Of a stretch of 8,777 nucleotides of DNA, positions 1 through 6,798 are shown in pieces (position 1 is the first letter of the stretch; every line of letters starts with the position of its first letter). The stretch is from Acidobacteriota bacterium (GTDB lineage: Bacteria; Acidobacteriota; Terriglobia; Terriglobales; Acidobacteriaceae), in contig QHZX01000254.1 of NCBI GenBank assembly GCA_003224835.1, positions 1-8,777 of the forward strand, in the 5' to 3' direction. Both the position numbers and the translations under genes were made by a program. Under the pieces are notes generated by a model. That model ran no database searches. It was not told the DNA's origin and saw nothing but the letters and a program-made list of their open reading frames with translations.

Positions 1-267
1 ATTTCACCAATTCATGGCGTTGGTCCTGAGCAATTGCGAATTTCGAATCTGATGAAGCGAGTGGAAGATGAGCAGGCGGATGAAATCATTCTTGCGACTA
101 ATCCCACGGTTGAAGGCGAGGCCACGGCCACTTATCTCTCCGGTCAGCTCCGCCGTGCTGGATTAAAAGTCACGCGCATTGCTACCGGCATCCCCGCCGG
201 CAGTGACATTGAGTATGCCGACGAAATTACGATGCTCAAGGCAATGGAAGGACGGCGCGAGCTCTAG
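1..267 (+). CDS. recR: Recombination protein RecR, C-terminal part (5' truncated by window edge)
   Basis: RecR works with RecF/RecO in the cytoplasm to load RecA onto single-stranded DNA at gaps during recombinational repair. Only the last 88 residues are here; the frame is open from base 1 and ends in TAG. The visible part is the second half of the Toprim domain and the C-terminus. It shows the HGVGPEQLRI stretch near residue 5, the ATNPTVEGEAT signature at about residues 32-42, the VTRIATGIPAGSDIEYADE stretch and the typical ending EGRREL. The zinc finger and helix-hairpin-helix of a full RecR (about 200 residues) lie outside the window. An internal TTG at base 34 is not the start, because conserved RecR sequence continues upstream of it. 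The next gene is on the same strand after 169 bases and seems functionally unrelated. Confidence 0.95.
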   Translation: MSPIHGVGPEQLRISNLMKRVEDEQADEIILATNPTVEGEATATYLSGQLRRAGLKVTRIATGIPAGSDIEYADEITMLKAMEGRREL

Positions 268-292
268 CCAAGCGCACCCATTCTCTCGCGGC

Positions 293-298
293 TATAAT
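293..298 (+). promoter_or_regulatory. Possible -10 element (TATAAT) ahead of the transglutaminase-like gene
   Basis: The 169-base spacer after recR contains a perfect TATAAT in the context GGCTATAATGC. No good -35 hexamer stands 16-18 bases upstream. If used, transcription would start near base 305 and leave a leader of about 130 bases before the ATG at 437. I saw no obvious riboswitch or strong hairpin in that leader. Assignment rests on the hexamer alone. Confidence 0.35.
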
Positions 299-424
299 GC
301 TTCTCCTGCAAATATCATGTACTCCGTGCAAACTGCGACCCGCGGCTTTACCTGAATGATCCTCAACTGAGCACCGTGCGTGTCTTCAACCGGAACTGTT
401 CACAGCAGATTGGCTGTTAAATTC

Positions 425-433
425 AGGAGAGAG
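425..433 (+). promoter_or_regulatory. Strong ribosome binding site that fixes the start of the transglutaminase-like gene
   Basis: AGGAGAGAG ends three bases before ATG 437. It is the only clear Shine-Dalgarno sequence in the window. It supports the start at 437 over the in-frame upstream start at 380, because 437 also places a signal peptide directly at the N-terminus. Confidence 0.7.
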
Positions 434-436
434 TTT

Positions 437-1444
437 ATGCTGCGCAAGTTTGCATTGCTATTCGTTTTTTTTCTCGCGTTTCATTGCCTTGTCTCCGCTC
501 AGGCCACCCGGCATTTCACGTTCCACTACGCTTTCACGATTCAGGACGTCGCGGCGGGCCAACGGCTGCGTATTTGGTTTCCTGCCGCGCATTCCGATGA
601 ATACCAAGAAGTGCGCGTGGTTTCGGCGAAGGGAGACTTGCCGCTCAAGAAAACGCGCGAGTCCCGCTTCGGGAATCAGGCCTACTTTGCCGAGGTTTCA
701 AAAGCAAAGGGTGGTGATCTGCACTTCGAGGTTGTTTATGACGTAGTTCGCCGCGAGCATCTGACGCTCGGCTTAATGCGTCCTCGATTACAGAATGCCT
801 CGCTCAATAAAAAAGATAATCAACTGTATTTGAGTGCAGACAAGCTGGTTCCGATTACGGGGCTTCCGGCTGAACTCGCCGCTCAAGTATCAACCGGCAA
901 GGATTCTCAGCTGGCAAAAGCACGTGCTATTTACGATTATGTCTTCGCGAATATGAGCTACGACAAAAGCGGCACGGGATGGGGTCACGGTGATGTGCTT
1001 TACGCGTGCAATGCAAAGAAAGGTAATTGCACCGACTTTCATTCGCTATTCATTGCAATGGCGCGCTCCCAAGGCATTCCGGCACGCTTTGAAATTGGAT
1101 TTCCTTTGCCGGCCAACAAGAAGTCCGGAGAAATTCCGGGTTATCACTGCTGGGCCGAGTTCTTCATTCCGCAAAATGGGTGGATTCCCGTCGATATCTC
1201 GGAGGCTTGGAAACATCCGGAGAAGAAGGATTATTTTTTCGGCGCCCATGATGCGGACCGGGTCCAATTCTCGATCGGCCGAGACTTGAAACTTAATCCT
1301 GCGCAGCAAGGGGATCTCCTGAATTATTTCGTATACCCGTATGTGGAGATGGATGGAAAAGAATATTTACGCGTGAGCACCGCGTTTTCGTTCGAGGAGG
1401 CCGACGCAGAGAGGAACCAGGCAGCAACTCGCGAGAGCAATTAA
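437..1444 (+). CDS. Secreted transglutaminase-like superfamily protein
   Basis: A 335-residue protein with an N-terminal signal peptide: LRK followed by a hydrophobic run of about 15 residues, then a likely cleavage at VSAQA, near residue 22. It is probably exported to the periplasm or envelope. The C-terminal half carries a transglutaminase-like (papain-fold) domain with all three catalytic positions: Cys198 in GNCTDFHSLFIA, His237 in GYHCWAEF and Asp253 in WIPVDISEA. The family includes bacterial cysteine proteases, amidases and cross-linking enzymes, so substrate and reaction cannot be told from sequence. The N-terminal 120 residues look like a beta-rich domain often seen ahead of this fold; that is inference. 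Start chosen at 437 because of the ribosome binding site and signal peptide; an upstream in-frame start at 380 would bury the signal peptide. It appears to be a single-gene unit between recR and the CHAD gene, with no evident link to polyphosphate. Confidence 0.85.
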   Translation: MLRKFALLFVFFLAFHCLVSAQATRHFTFHYAFTIQDVAAGQRLRIWFPAAHSDEYQEVRVVSAKGDLPLKKTRESRFGNQAYFAEVSKAKGGDLHFEVVYDVVRREHLTLGLMRPRLQNASLNKKDNQLYLSADKLVPITGLPAELAAQVSTGKDSQLAKARAIYDYVFANMSYDKSGTGWGHGDVLYACNAKKGNCTDFHSLFIAMARSQGIPARFEIGFPLPANKKSGEIPGYHCWAEFFIPQNGWIPVDISEAWKHPEKKDYFFGAHDADRVQFSIGRDLKLNPAQQGDLLNYFVYPYVEMDGKEYLRVSTAFSFEEADAERNQAATRESN

Positions 1445-1495
1445 CTCCTTTGTGATGTGGGATGTAGCGGCCTATCGCTCGATTCGCCGCCCAAA

Positions 1496-1504
1496 TGCTA
1501 CAAT
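1496..1504 (+). promoter_or_regulatory. Possible extended -10 promoter for the CHAD-ppx unit
   Basis: TGCTACAAT matches an extended -10 (TGn followed by TACAAT, one mismatch to TATAAT), 59 bases before the CHAD start. No convincing -35 hexamer lies at the usual distance, which an extended -10 can tolerate. The short stem GCGGC/GCCGC at 1467-1490 is too weak and U-poor to call a terminator. Confidence 0.35.
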
Positions 1505-1562
1505 GACTAACCCAAGTCGCGGGCGCTGTTTGGTCTGATCCCATCGACTCCCAGTTCTAGGT

Positions 1563-2438
1563 ATGCAATCCAACGAACCAGGCAATACCCGTCTCTATCT
1601 CACCGCCCCGCAGCATCAGAGCCGGCTCGTCTTTCAGCGCATGAGTCGCTGCATAAGCCGACTCTCAAAGAGTGTTACGCCTGAAAATGTGCACCGGTTT
1701 CGAACCAACGGCCGGCGGGTAGAGGCCCTGATCGACAAGCTTGCACCCGAAACCGGAAACAAAAAAAAGGCTCTCAAACTGGTTTCGAAGCTCAGGAAAC
1801 GGGCAGGTAAACTGCGTGATATGGATGTTCAGATCGCTCTGTTGAGGGAACTGAAGGTTCCGGACCGGCAGAATCACCGTGCGCAGTTGCTTCAATTGCT
1901 CGAGGAAGATCGTGCGCGGCGCTCGCGAAAGTTCAGTAAGGCCGCCGATCCAGCGACGCTGCGGGAACTACGCAAAAGACTCGGCCGCGAGGAAGCAGCT
2001 TTGAAACTGGACGGGGTCAATCCTTTGCGGCTGGCTTCGAGCTTACTTCCCAAACCCGGCCAGGTTCCATTGACAGAGAAAACTCTTCACTCATTCCGTA
2101 TTGCCGCCAAACACGCCCGATATCTGGCCGAACTCGCGGGTGAAAATCCCGCGGCAAAGGTCTTCATCGATGAATTAAAACGAGCCCAGGATGCAACGGG
2201 TGAATGGCACGATGCGGTGAAATTGAAAGAGAGAGCCGAAAAACATTTTGGTAGCGCGTCTGATTCTGCGCTGGTTTCCGTGCTGCAGAACGTCAGCCGC
2301 GCTCGTTTCCGCAGCGCCAGCAATGCCCTGATGACGGCAGTGACGACTCTTTCTGGGGGCCCTCATTCTCGCGAGCTGGGACGAGCCAAACGGCCGGCGC
2401 ACACTCAAGATAAAGTCGCGGCATCCGCAGTAGCTTGA
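1563..2438 (+). CDS. CHAD domain-containing protein (polyphosphate-associated)
   Basis: A 291-residue, very basic, mostly alpha-helical protein. CHAD (conserved histidine alpha-helical domain) binds polyphosphate through basic surfaces, and CHAD proteins have been found on polyP granules. The domain's two internally related halves are visible. The first has His44 in VHRFRTNGRRVEAL and the KLRDMDV motif at residues 83-89. The second has His176 in LHSFRIAAKHARYL, His184 and the GEWHD motif with His216 at 213-217. This is a standalone CHAD protein: there is no CYTH (triphosphate tunnel) domain. The last 25 residues are low-complexity and basic. The start has only a weak AGGT next to it; ATG at residue 27 is a possible alternative, though the upstream residues do not conflict with the fold. 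It is 73 bases upstream of the Ppx/GppA gene on the same strand, which fits a role in polyP handling. Confidence 0.85.
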   Translation: MQSNEPGNTRLYLTAPQHQSRLVFQRMSRCISRLSKSVTPENVHRFRTNGRRVEALIDKLAPETGNKKKALKLVSKLRKRAGKLRDMDVQIALLRELKVPDRQNHRAQLLQLLEEDRARRSRKFSKAADPATLRELRKRLGREEAALKLDGVNPLRLASSLLPKPGQVPLTEKTLHSFRIAAKHARYLAELAGENPAAKVFIDELKRAQDATGEWHDAVKLKERAEKHFGSASDSALVSVLQNVSRARFRSASNALMTAVTTLSGGPHSRELGRAKRPAHTQDKVAASAVA

Positions 2439-2511
2439 CCCCGAGCTGCGCGAATTCCTACGAACGTCGATCACGACGAGCTCCAATCCACATGGTCTAA
2501 ACTGTTTCTGA

Positions 2512-4050
2512 ATGCCGACCTTCGCCGCCGTTGACATTGGATCGAATTCTGTCCGGCTGAAAATTTCCCGTTTGGTTGCCCACCGGCTAGTTGAGATCCA
2601 CGAGGACCGTGAAGTCACTCGCTTGGGGGAATCGGTTTTCGGCAGCGGCCTGCTTTCGCCAGAAGCGATCGCGCTCACGGTAAAGGTACTGCGTCGTTTT
2701 CATCGTGCGATTCAGCGGGCTGGCGCAGACACTGTACGCGTGGTCGCCACTAGCGCGTTGCGCGATGCAAGGAATTCCCGCGCTTTTCTGGAGTGGGTCC
2801 GCTCCGCCACCGGATGGCGAGTCGAAATCATTTCCGGACTGGAAGAGGCGCGGCTGATTCACCTGGGTTTGACGTCAAGCACGCGGGTGAACTCCTCTCC
2901 CGTATTGATGATCGATCTCGGTGGCGGCAGTTGCGAATTGACCATCTCAAACAAAGGGCACATTCGCGAAACCGTAAGCCTTCCGCTTGGTGCGGTTCGA
3001 CTCACCAATGACTTCCTGCACCATGATCCACCCCGAAAATCAGAGATGAGGCAACTGCGCAGCTTCGTCAAGCGCGAGGTAGGGCGGGTTGCGGGAAAAA
3101 TTGCTGGTGCCAAGCCCAAAATCGTCATTGCAACTTCAGGCACCGCAGAGGCGCTCGCGGCAGTTTGTCACGAGATGTATCGCACCAAGAGCCAACGCGG
3201 AATGACGGTCAGCCACTTGCAAATGCGGCGCATTGCCAAAATGCTTGCGCGGCTCTCGTTAGAAGAGAGACGAAAAGTCCCGGGCATTGGACTGCGTCGC
3301 GCTGAAATCGTGATTGCGGGAGCGGCGGTCTACGCGGAACTGCTCGAGCGCTACAAACTTGGGGGATTCCGATTTTCACCGCTTGGCCTTCGTGACGGAT
3401 TGCTGGCGCAAATGGCCGCAGAATACGACCACGCCACCCGCTCGGGAAGGCAGGTTGAGTCTGACCGGCGCGATTCTATTCTTGCAGCAGTCCAACACTA
3501 TCGCGTGGATCTTGAGCACGCTGACCGGGTCCGCGAGACCGCCATGCACTTGTTCTCAGAATTGAGGGCAATCCATCGACTTCCATCAGAGTATAGAGAG
3601 TGGCTTGGGGCGGCCGCCATGTTGTGCGAGGTTGGAGATTACCTAAACCGCACTGGCCGTCACCGGCACACCTACTACATTATTTCTAATTCGGAAATCC
3701 TCGGTTATACACTGCAGCAGCGCAAAATCATCGCAGCCATAGCTCGCTATCTTGGAAAGTCCAGGCCTTCACCGGAGGATGGACCGATTAAGGTTCTTCC
3801 TGCCTCCGACCAAAAACAGATTGAAAAGGCATCGCTTCTTTTACGGCTGGCGTGGGGATTAAACCTCGGTCGCAGCGGTTCACTACAAATGACTAAAGTG
3901 AAAGTTCACGACGGTTCGGTCGATGTGACATTGGTTCCGAAGCGTCCCCAAAATGTCGACCTGGAATTGTGGGCGGTGGAAAAAGAGAGGCCCTATTTCC
4001 GGGAAGTTTTTGGTATAGATTTTTCTGCGACAGCTGCCCCGGCCGCCTGA
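2512..4050 (+). CDS. ppx: Exopolyphosphatase / pppGpp phosphohydrolase family protein (Ppx/GppA)
   Basis: A 512-residue cytoplasmic enzyme of the ASKHA fold that removes terminal phosphates from polyphosphate and/or converts pppGpp to ppGpp. Sequence alone does not separate these activities. Motifs in order: phosphate-1 loop DIGSNSVRL (8-16), ATSALRDARN (79-88), SGLEEARL (108-115, containing the family's catalytic glutamate), phosphate-2 loop DLGGGSCEL (135-143) and ATSGTAEALA (207-216). Residues from about 310 on form the C-terminal HD-like helical domain of long Ppx/GppA proteins, with HADRV (336-340), CEVGDYLNRTGRHRHTYYI (372-390) and SNSEILGY. The first HD-type histidine expected in HEVG/HEIG appears as Cys372. 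The length matches the two-domain class (about 500). No Shine-Dalgarno is visible before ATG 2512, but conserved sequence begins within seven residues, which fixes the start. The 3' end overlaps the convergent sixA by 58 bases. Confidence 0.93.
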   Translation: MPTFAAVDIGSNSVRLKISRLVAHRLVEIHEDREVTRLGESVFGSGLLSPEAIALTVKVLRRFHRAIQRAGADTVRVVATSALRDARNSRAFLEWVRSATGWRVEIISGLEEARLIHLGLTSSTRVNSSPVLMIDLGGGSCELTISNKGHIRETVSLPLGAVRLTNDFLHHDPPRKSEMRQLRSFVKREVGRVAGKIAGAKPKIVIATSGTAEALAAVCHEMYRTKSQRGMTVSHLQMRRIAKMLARLSLEERRKVPGIGLRRAEIVIAGAAVYAELLERYKLGGFRFSPLGLRDGLLAQMAAEYDHATRSGRQVESDRRDSILAAVQHYRVDLEHADRVRETAMHLFSELRAIHRLPSEYREWLGAAAMLCEVGDYLNRTGRHRHTYYIISNSEILGYTLQQRKIIAAIARYLGKSRPSPEDGPIKVLPASDQKQIEKASLLLRLAWGLNLGRSGSLQMTKVKVHDGSVDVTLVPKRPQNVDLELWAVEKERPYFREVFGIDFSATAAPAA

Positions 4051-4532
4051 AGTTCACGCGCAATTTTCGGAGTAAAGAACCAGTTCATAGTCGCCGTATG
4101 GCGTACGGTCTCGACCCGTGCGACGGCGCCTTTTTTGAAATCGACCTGCGCTTCACAGCCTGCTTTGCCGATGATACGTGCCAGGAACTCTGAAATGCTG
4201 GGATTGTGTCCCACAACCATGATGGCTTCATGCTTCGAATACTTATCTAACATTCTCCGAAAATCAGCAAAGGACGATTCCGGCCGCAAAGCTTGCTCCA
4301 GCAGCAGCTTGCCTTCATACCCTAGCTCGTTGCCGATCAGCGATGCCGTTTGGGTTGCGCGCTTCAAGGGGCTCGAAATAATTAAATCGGGTAGCGCAAT
4401 CAGGGCAGCGAGAGCCCGACCCATCGCTCCACACTGCTGTATGCCGTCGGCATCAAGCGGACGTTTTTCATCTTTTTTAGGGTTGGTGAGGTGCTGACCC
4501 GCACTGGCATGTCTGACGAAGTAGATGATCAT
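3993..4532 (-). CDS. sixA: SixA-type phosphohistidine phosphatase (histidine phosphatase superfamily)
   Basis: A 179-residue cytoplasmic phosphatase that works through a phosphohistidine intermediate; E. coli SixA (161 residues) removes phosphate from phosphohistidine of signalling and PTS-type proteins. The RHG-type signature is VRHASAG with nucleophile His8. Arg58 lies in SSPLKRATQTA, and the second catalytic His109 in VVGHNPSISEF. These are all the core catalytic elements of the branch. The start ATG overlaps the stop TGA of the Ppk C-terminal frame (ATGA, bases 4529-4532). No Shine-Dalgarno is visible upstream, so translation probably depends on ribosomes arriving from ppk. The tail of about 20 residues after KIARELQAAG is basic and poorly conserved in appearance, and its DNA overlaps the end of ppx on the other strand. 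The substrate is unknown; the linkage to ppk suggests a job in phosphate or polyP metabolism, which is inference. Confidence 0.9.
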   Translation of the reverse strand: MIIYFVRHASAGQHLTNPKKDEKRPLDADGIQQCGAMGRALAALIALPDLIISSPLKRATQTASLIGNELGYEGKLLLEQALRPESSFADFRRMLDKYSKHEAIMVVGHNPSISEFLARIIGKAGCEAQVDFKKGAVARVETVRHTATMNWFFTPKIARELQAAGAAVAEKSIPKTSRK

Positions 4533-6606
4533 AATGTCTTGGTTATTTTTGCTAATCGCGGCTTCGGACGGTTCTGCTCAGGTGCAACAGGTAAGTTTGT
4601 CAATGTCTGTTTTCCCTCAGCCACCGAAAGTAAAAAGTCCTGCGAACTGAAGCCAGGGACCGGAGGCTTCCGTTTGCCGGCAGCTTGCCATGCGCGAACG
4701 TACGAACCATCACGCCGCAGCACCCGCGCCTTTATCGTATCCGCCAAATAAGCATCGAGAATTTCATGCCAGCGCTGGAAATGTAAATCGAATCCTCCCC
4801 GCCATTAGCAAAATAGAAGATGCGGCTGTGTTCAAGAAATCGTCCGACAATGCTGCGCACGCGAATGTTGTTGCTGACTCCACGAACTCCCGGGCGAAGA
4901 GCGCACATTCCCCGGATGATGAGGTCGATTTGCACCCCCGCCTGAGAGGCCCGGTAAAGAGCCGCAATAATGTTTTTGTCGAGTAGCGCGTTCATTTTAG
5001 CGATGATCCGCGCTGGACGCCCTGACTGGGCGTGCTCGGTTTCGCGAGCGATCAAATCCAGGCAGTTCTCCGCAAGGTTGATAGGGGATACCGTGAGCGG
5101 CGCATAGCTAGAGTGCTCAGAATAAGCAGTGAGGAATGCAAATACATCGTGAACGGCCCCGGTCATTTCGGGATCTGCGGTGAGAAGACTCAGGTCGGTA
5201 TAGATTCGCGCGGTAGTCGAGTTGTAATTCCCCGTCCCTAAATGCGCATAACGCCGTGAGACTCCATCAGGATCTCGCCGAACGAGCAGCGCTAGTTTGC
5301 AGTGCGTCTTCAAACCGACCAGACCATGGAAAACCTGGACTCCAGCGTCTTCGAGATCCCTTGCCCAGCGGATGTTTGACGCCTCGTCGAAGCGCGCTTT
5401 CAGCTCCACTACTGCCGTAACTTCTTTTTTTGCGGCGGCAGCAATAAGCGCCTTCACGATCATGGAATTTTCGCTGGTTCGGTACAGGGTTTGCTTAATC
5501 GAAAGCACATTGGCATCTTCGGCGGCCGCTTCAATGAAGGACACCACTGCGTCGAACGAATCAAAGGGATGATGAAGCAGAATATCGTGACGCCGGAGCT
5601 CTTCGAACAGGTCCTGGGATTTCGCGGTCAGGCGAAGTTCGCGCGGAACATACGGCTTGTACTTCAGGTCTGGTCGGTCGGTCTGCTCGTAAATGTTGAA
5701 AAGTCTTGGCAGATTCACCGGCCCATCTACACGAAACACCTGCCACGGCTCCAGGCCAAAATTTGTTCGCAGGCGCTCGGAAATTTCCGGGTCCGTATCA
5801 GCGTCGATCTCCAGGCGGACCGCGTCACCTTTACGCCGATTGTGAAGTTCGGTGCGCACTGAATCGAGCACGTTACGCGATTCCTCTTCCTCCAGATAAA
5901 GATTGCTGTTGCGAGTTACGCGAAAGGCCGCCGAGGAAATAATGTCGTACCCGTTGTACATCCGTGCCGCGTGGAAGGAGACCAGGTCGGCGAGAAAAAT
6001 AAAGTCAACTGTACCTTCCGAGGGAAGCCGCACAAGTCGAGGCAGAGCGCGTGGGACGGTGACCACGCCGGTGTAGGTGAGGGAAGAGCGCCGCCTGCGG
6101 CGTAGCAGGAATGCGACGCATAATGCTTTATTAATGACTCGGGGAAACGGATGCGCAGGATCGACAGTGACCGGCGTTAGCAGGAGATCGAGTTCCCGGT
6201 CGCAGTAGTCTTCAACAAAGGCGCGAGCGTTTTCATCGAGTTCGTTCAACCCCAGAACTCGAATTCCTTTTTCCGAAAGCTGCGGACGCAACTGCTCATT
6301 CCAGCACTGGTACTGTTCGGCAATAAATTTGTGCACTTCTTCGGAGATTAAATCGCGTTCTTCGGTCAAAGTTAGACCGTCAGGGCCGGCTTCGGTGTAG
6401 CCGTCTTCGATCTGTTGCACCAAGCCCGCCAGCCGCACCTCAAAAAATTCGTCGAGATTGTTGGCGCTGATGGAGAGAAACTTCAGACGCTCGAGCAGAG
6501 GGTTGTTTTCGTCCTGTGCTTCTTCCAGCACCCGGCGATTGAACTGCAACCACGAAATCTCGCGGTTGATGTAATAGTCCGGGTTGTCGACCGAGGCGCG
6601 TGCCAT
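4529..6606 (-). pseudogene. ppk: Polyphosphate kinase 1, disrupted by an internal deletion and frameshift
   Basis: PPK1 reversibly moves the gamma-phosphate of ATP onto polyphosphate via an autophosphorylated histidine. The first frame (6606 to a TAA at 4732, 624 codons) starts with the typical NREISWLQFNRRVLEEA. It keeps the key residues: Arg376 in LYR, Arg405 in ELKARFDE, His435 in GLKTHCK, His455 in RYAHLGTGNYN, Asp471 in YTDLS and His593 in FLEHSR. It matches the family up to IYISSA (residue 612), then reads nonsense to the stop. A second frame, 4768 down to 4529, encodes the authentic C-terminus: HEILDAYLADTIKARVL, DGSYVR, then an AEGK tail. The conserved segment expected between them (an ADWMxRNLDRRVE-type motif and following residues, about 25-30 residues) is absent. 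So bases are missing as well as the frame being broken. Intact length would be about 715, normal for PPK1. No Shine-Dalgarno is evident before ATG 6606. An assembly error is the main alternative. Confidence 0.85.
4769..4778. other. Deletion/frameshift junction in ppk, at a 10-base palindrome CCAGCGCTGG
   Basis: On the - strand the first Ppk frame reads TCC AGC GCT (Ser-Ser-Ala) and the second reads CAG CGC TGG CAT (Gln-Arg-Trp-His) through the same bases. Both readings are plausible Ppk sequence: SSA begins the SSADW motif, and xRxHEIL leads into the C-terminal helix. This is the pattern left when two CAGCGCTG copies recombine and drop the segment between them. Restoring the frame needs 3k+1 bases. 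The deletion mechanism is inference; the dual reading is seen directly. Confidence 0.6.
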
Positions 6607-6677
6607 AAGTAAGTTCTGAGGAGAATACCGAGAAGTGGCAGCCCGCTACGGTGTGCCTGGGCAGCGCCGCCTGAATC

Positions 6678-6683
6678 AGTATA
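6678..6683 (-). promoter_or_regulatory. Possible -10 element (TATACT) for the ppk-sixA unit
   Basis: On the - strand TATACT follows CTGCTT in the 192-base spacer between the TPR gene and ppk, giving a predicted leader of about 65 bases before ATG 6606. No clear -35 hexamer stands 16-18 bases upstream, and I see no Pho-box-like tandem repeat in the spacer. Call based on hexamer similarity and position only. Confidence 0.3.
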
Positions 6684-6798
6684 AAGCAGCCGTCCCACTC
6701 GAATCTCATAAGGAATTTAGCTGGGAAGTGTTAAAGGAATATGAAAATCGCGGAGTTTAGATAGCCTTCGTGTGGAATAGGAACAGCGAGGAAACGTC

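Noticed and set aside
1467..1490. Hairpin GCGGC/GCCGC after the transglutaminase-like gene as a terminator
   Set aside because: Five-base stem with a 14-base loop and no following T run; too weak to support.
2175..2678. 167-codon open frame on the - strand across the CHAD-ppx junction
   Set aside because: It spans the ends of two well supported + strand genes, has low-complexity Ser/Arg-rich composition and no family resemblance.
4135..4497. 120-codon open frame on the + strand opposite sixA
   Set aside because: Antisense to the conserved SixA catalytic region; no independent evidence of coding.
4529..4747. Independent 72-residue protein
   Set aside because: Its sequence (ADTIKARVL, DGSYVR, AEGK) is the PPK1 C-terminus, so it is the 3' fragment of the broken ppk rather than a separate gene.
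4732..4768. Programmed ribosomal frameshift joining the two Ppk frames
   Set aside because: A frameshift alone would not restore the missing conserved residues, no slippery heptamer or downstream structure typical of programmed shifting is visible, and PPK1 is not known to use one.
5491..5862. 123-codon open frame on the + strand inside ppk
   Set aside because: Antisense to conserved PPK1 core sequence including essential residues; no own motifs or ribosome binding site.
6607..6798. Small gene or regulatory RNA between the TPR gene and ppk
   Set aside because: Open frames here are extensions in the wrong frame of ppk; no stable inverted repeat, Pho-box-like repeat or start with ribosome binding site was found.
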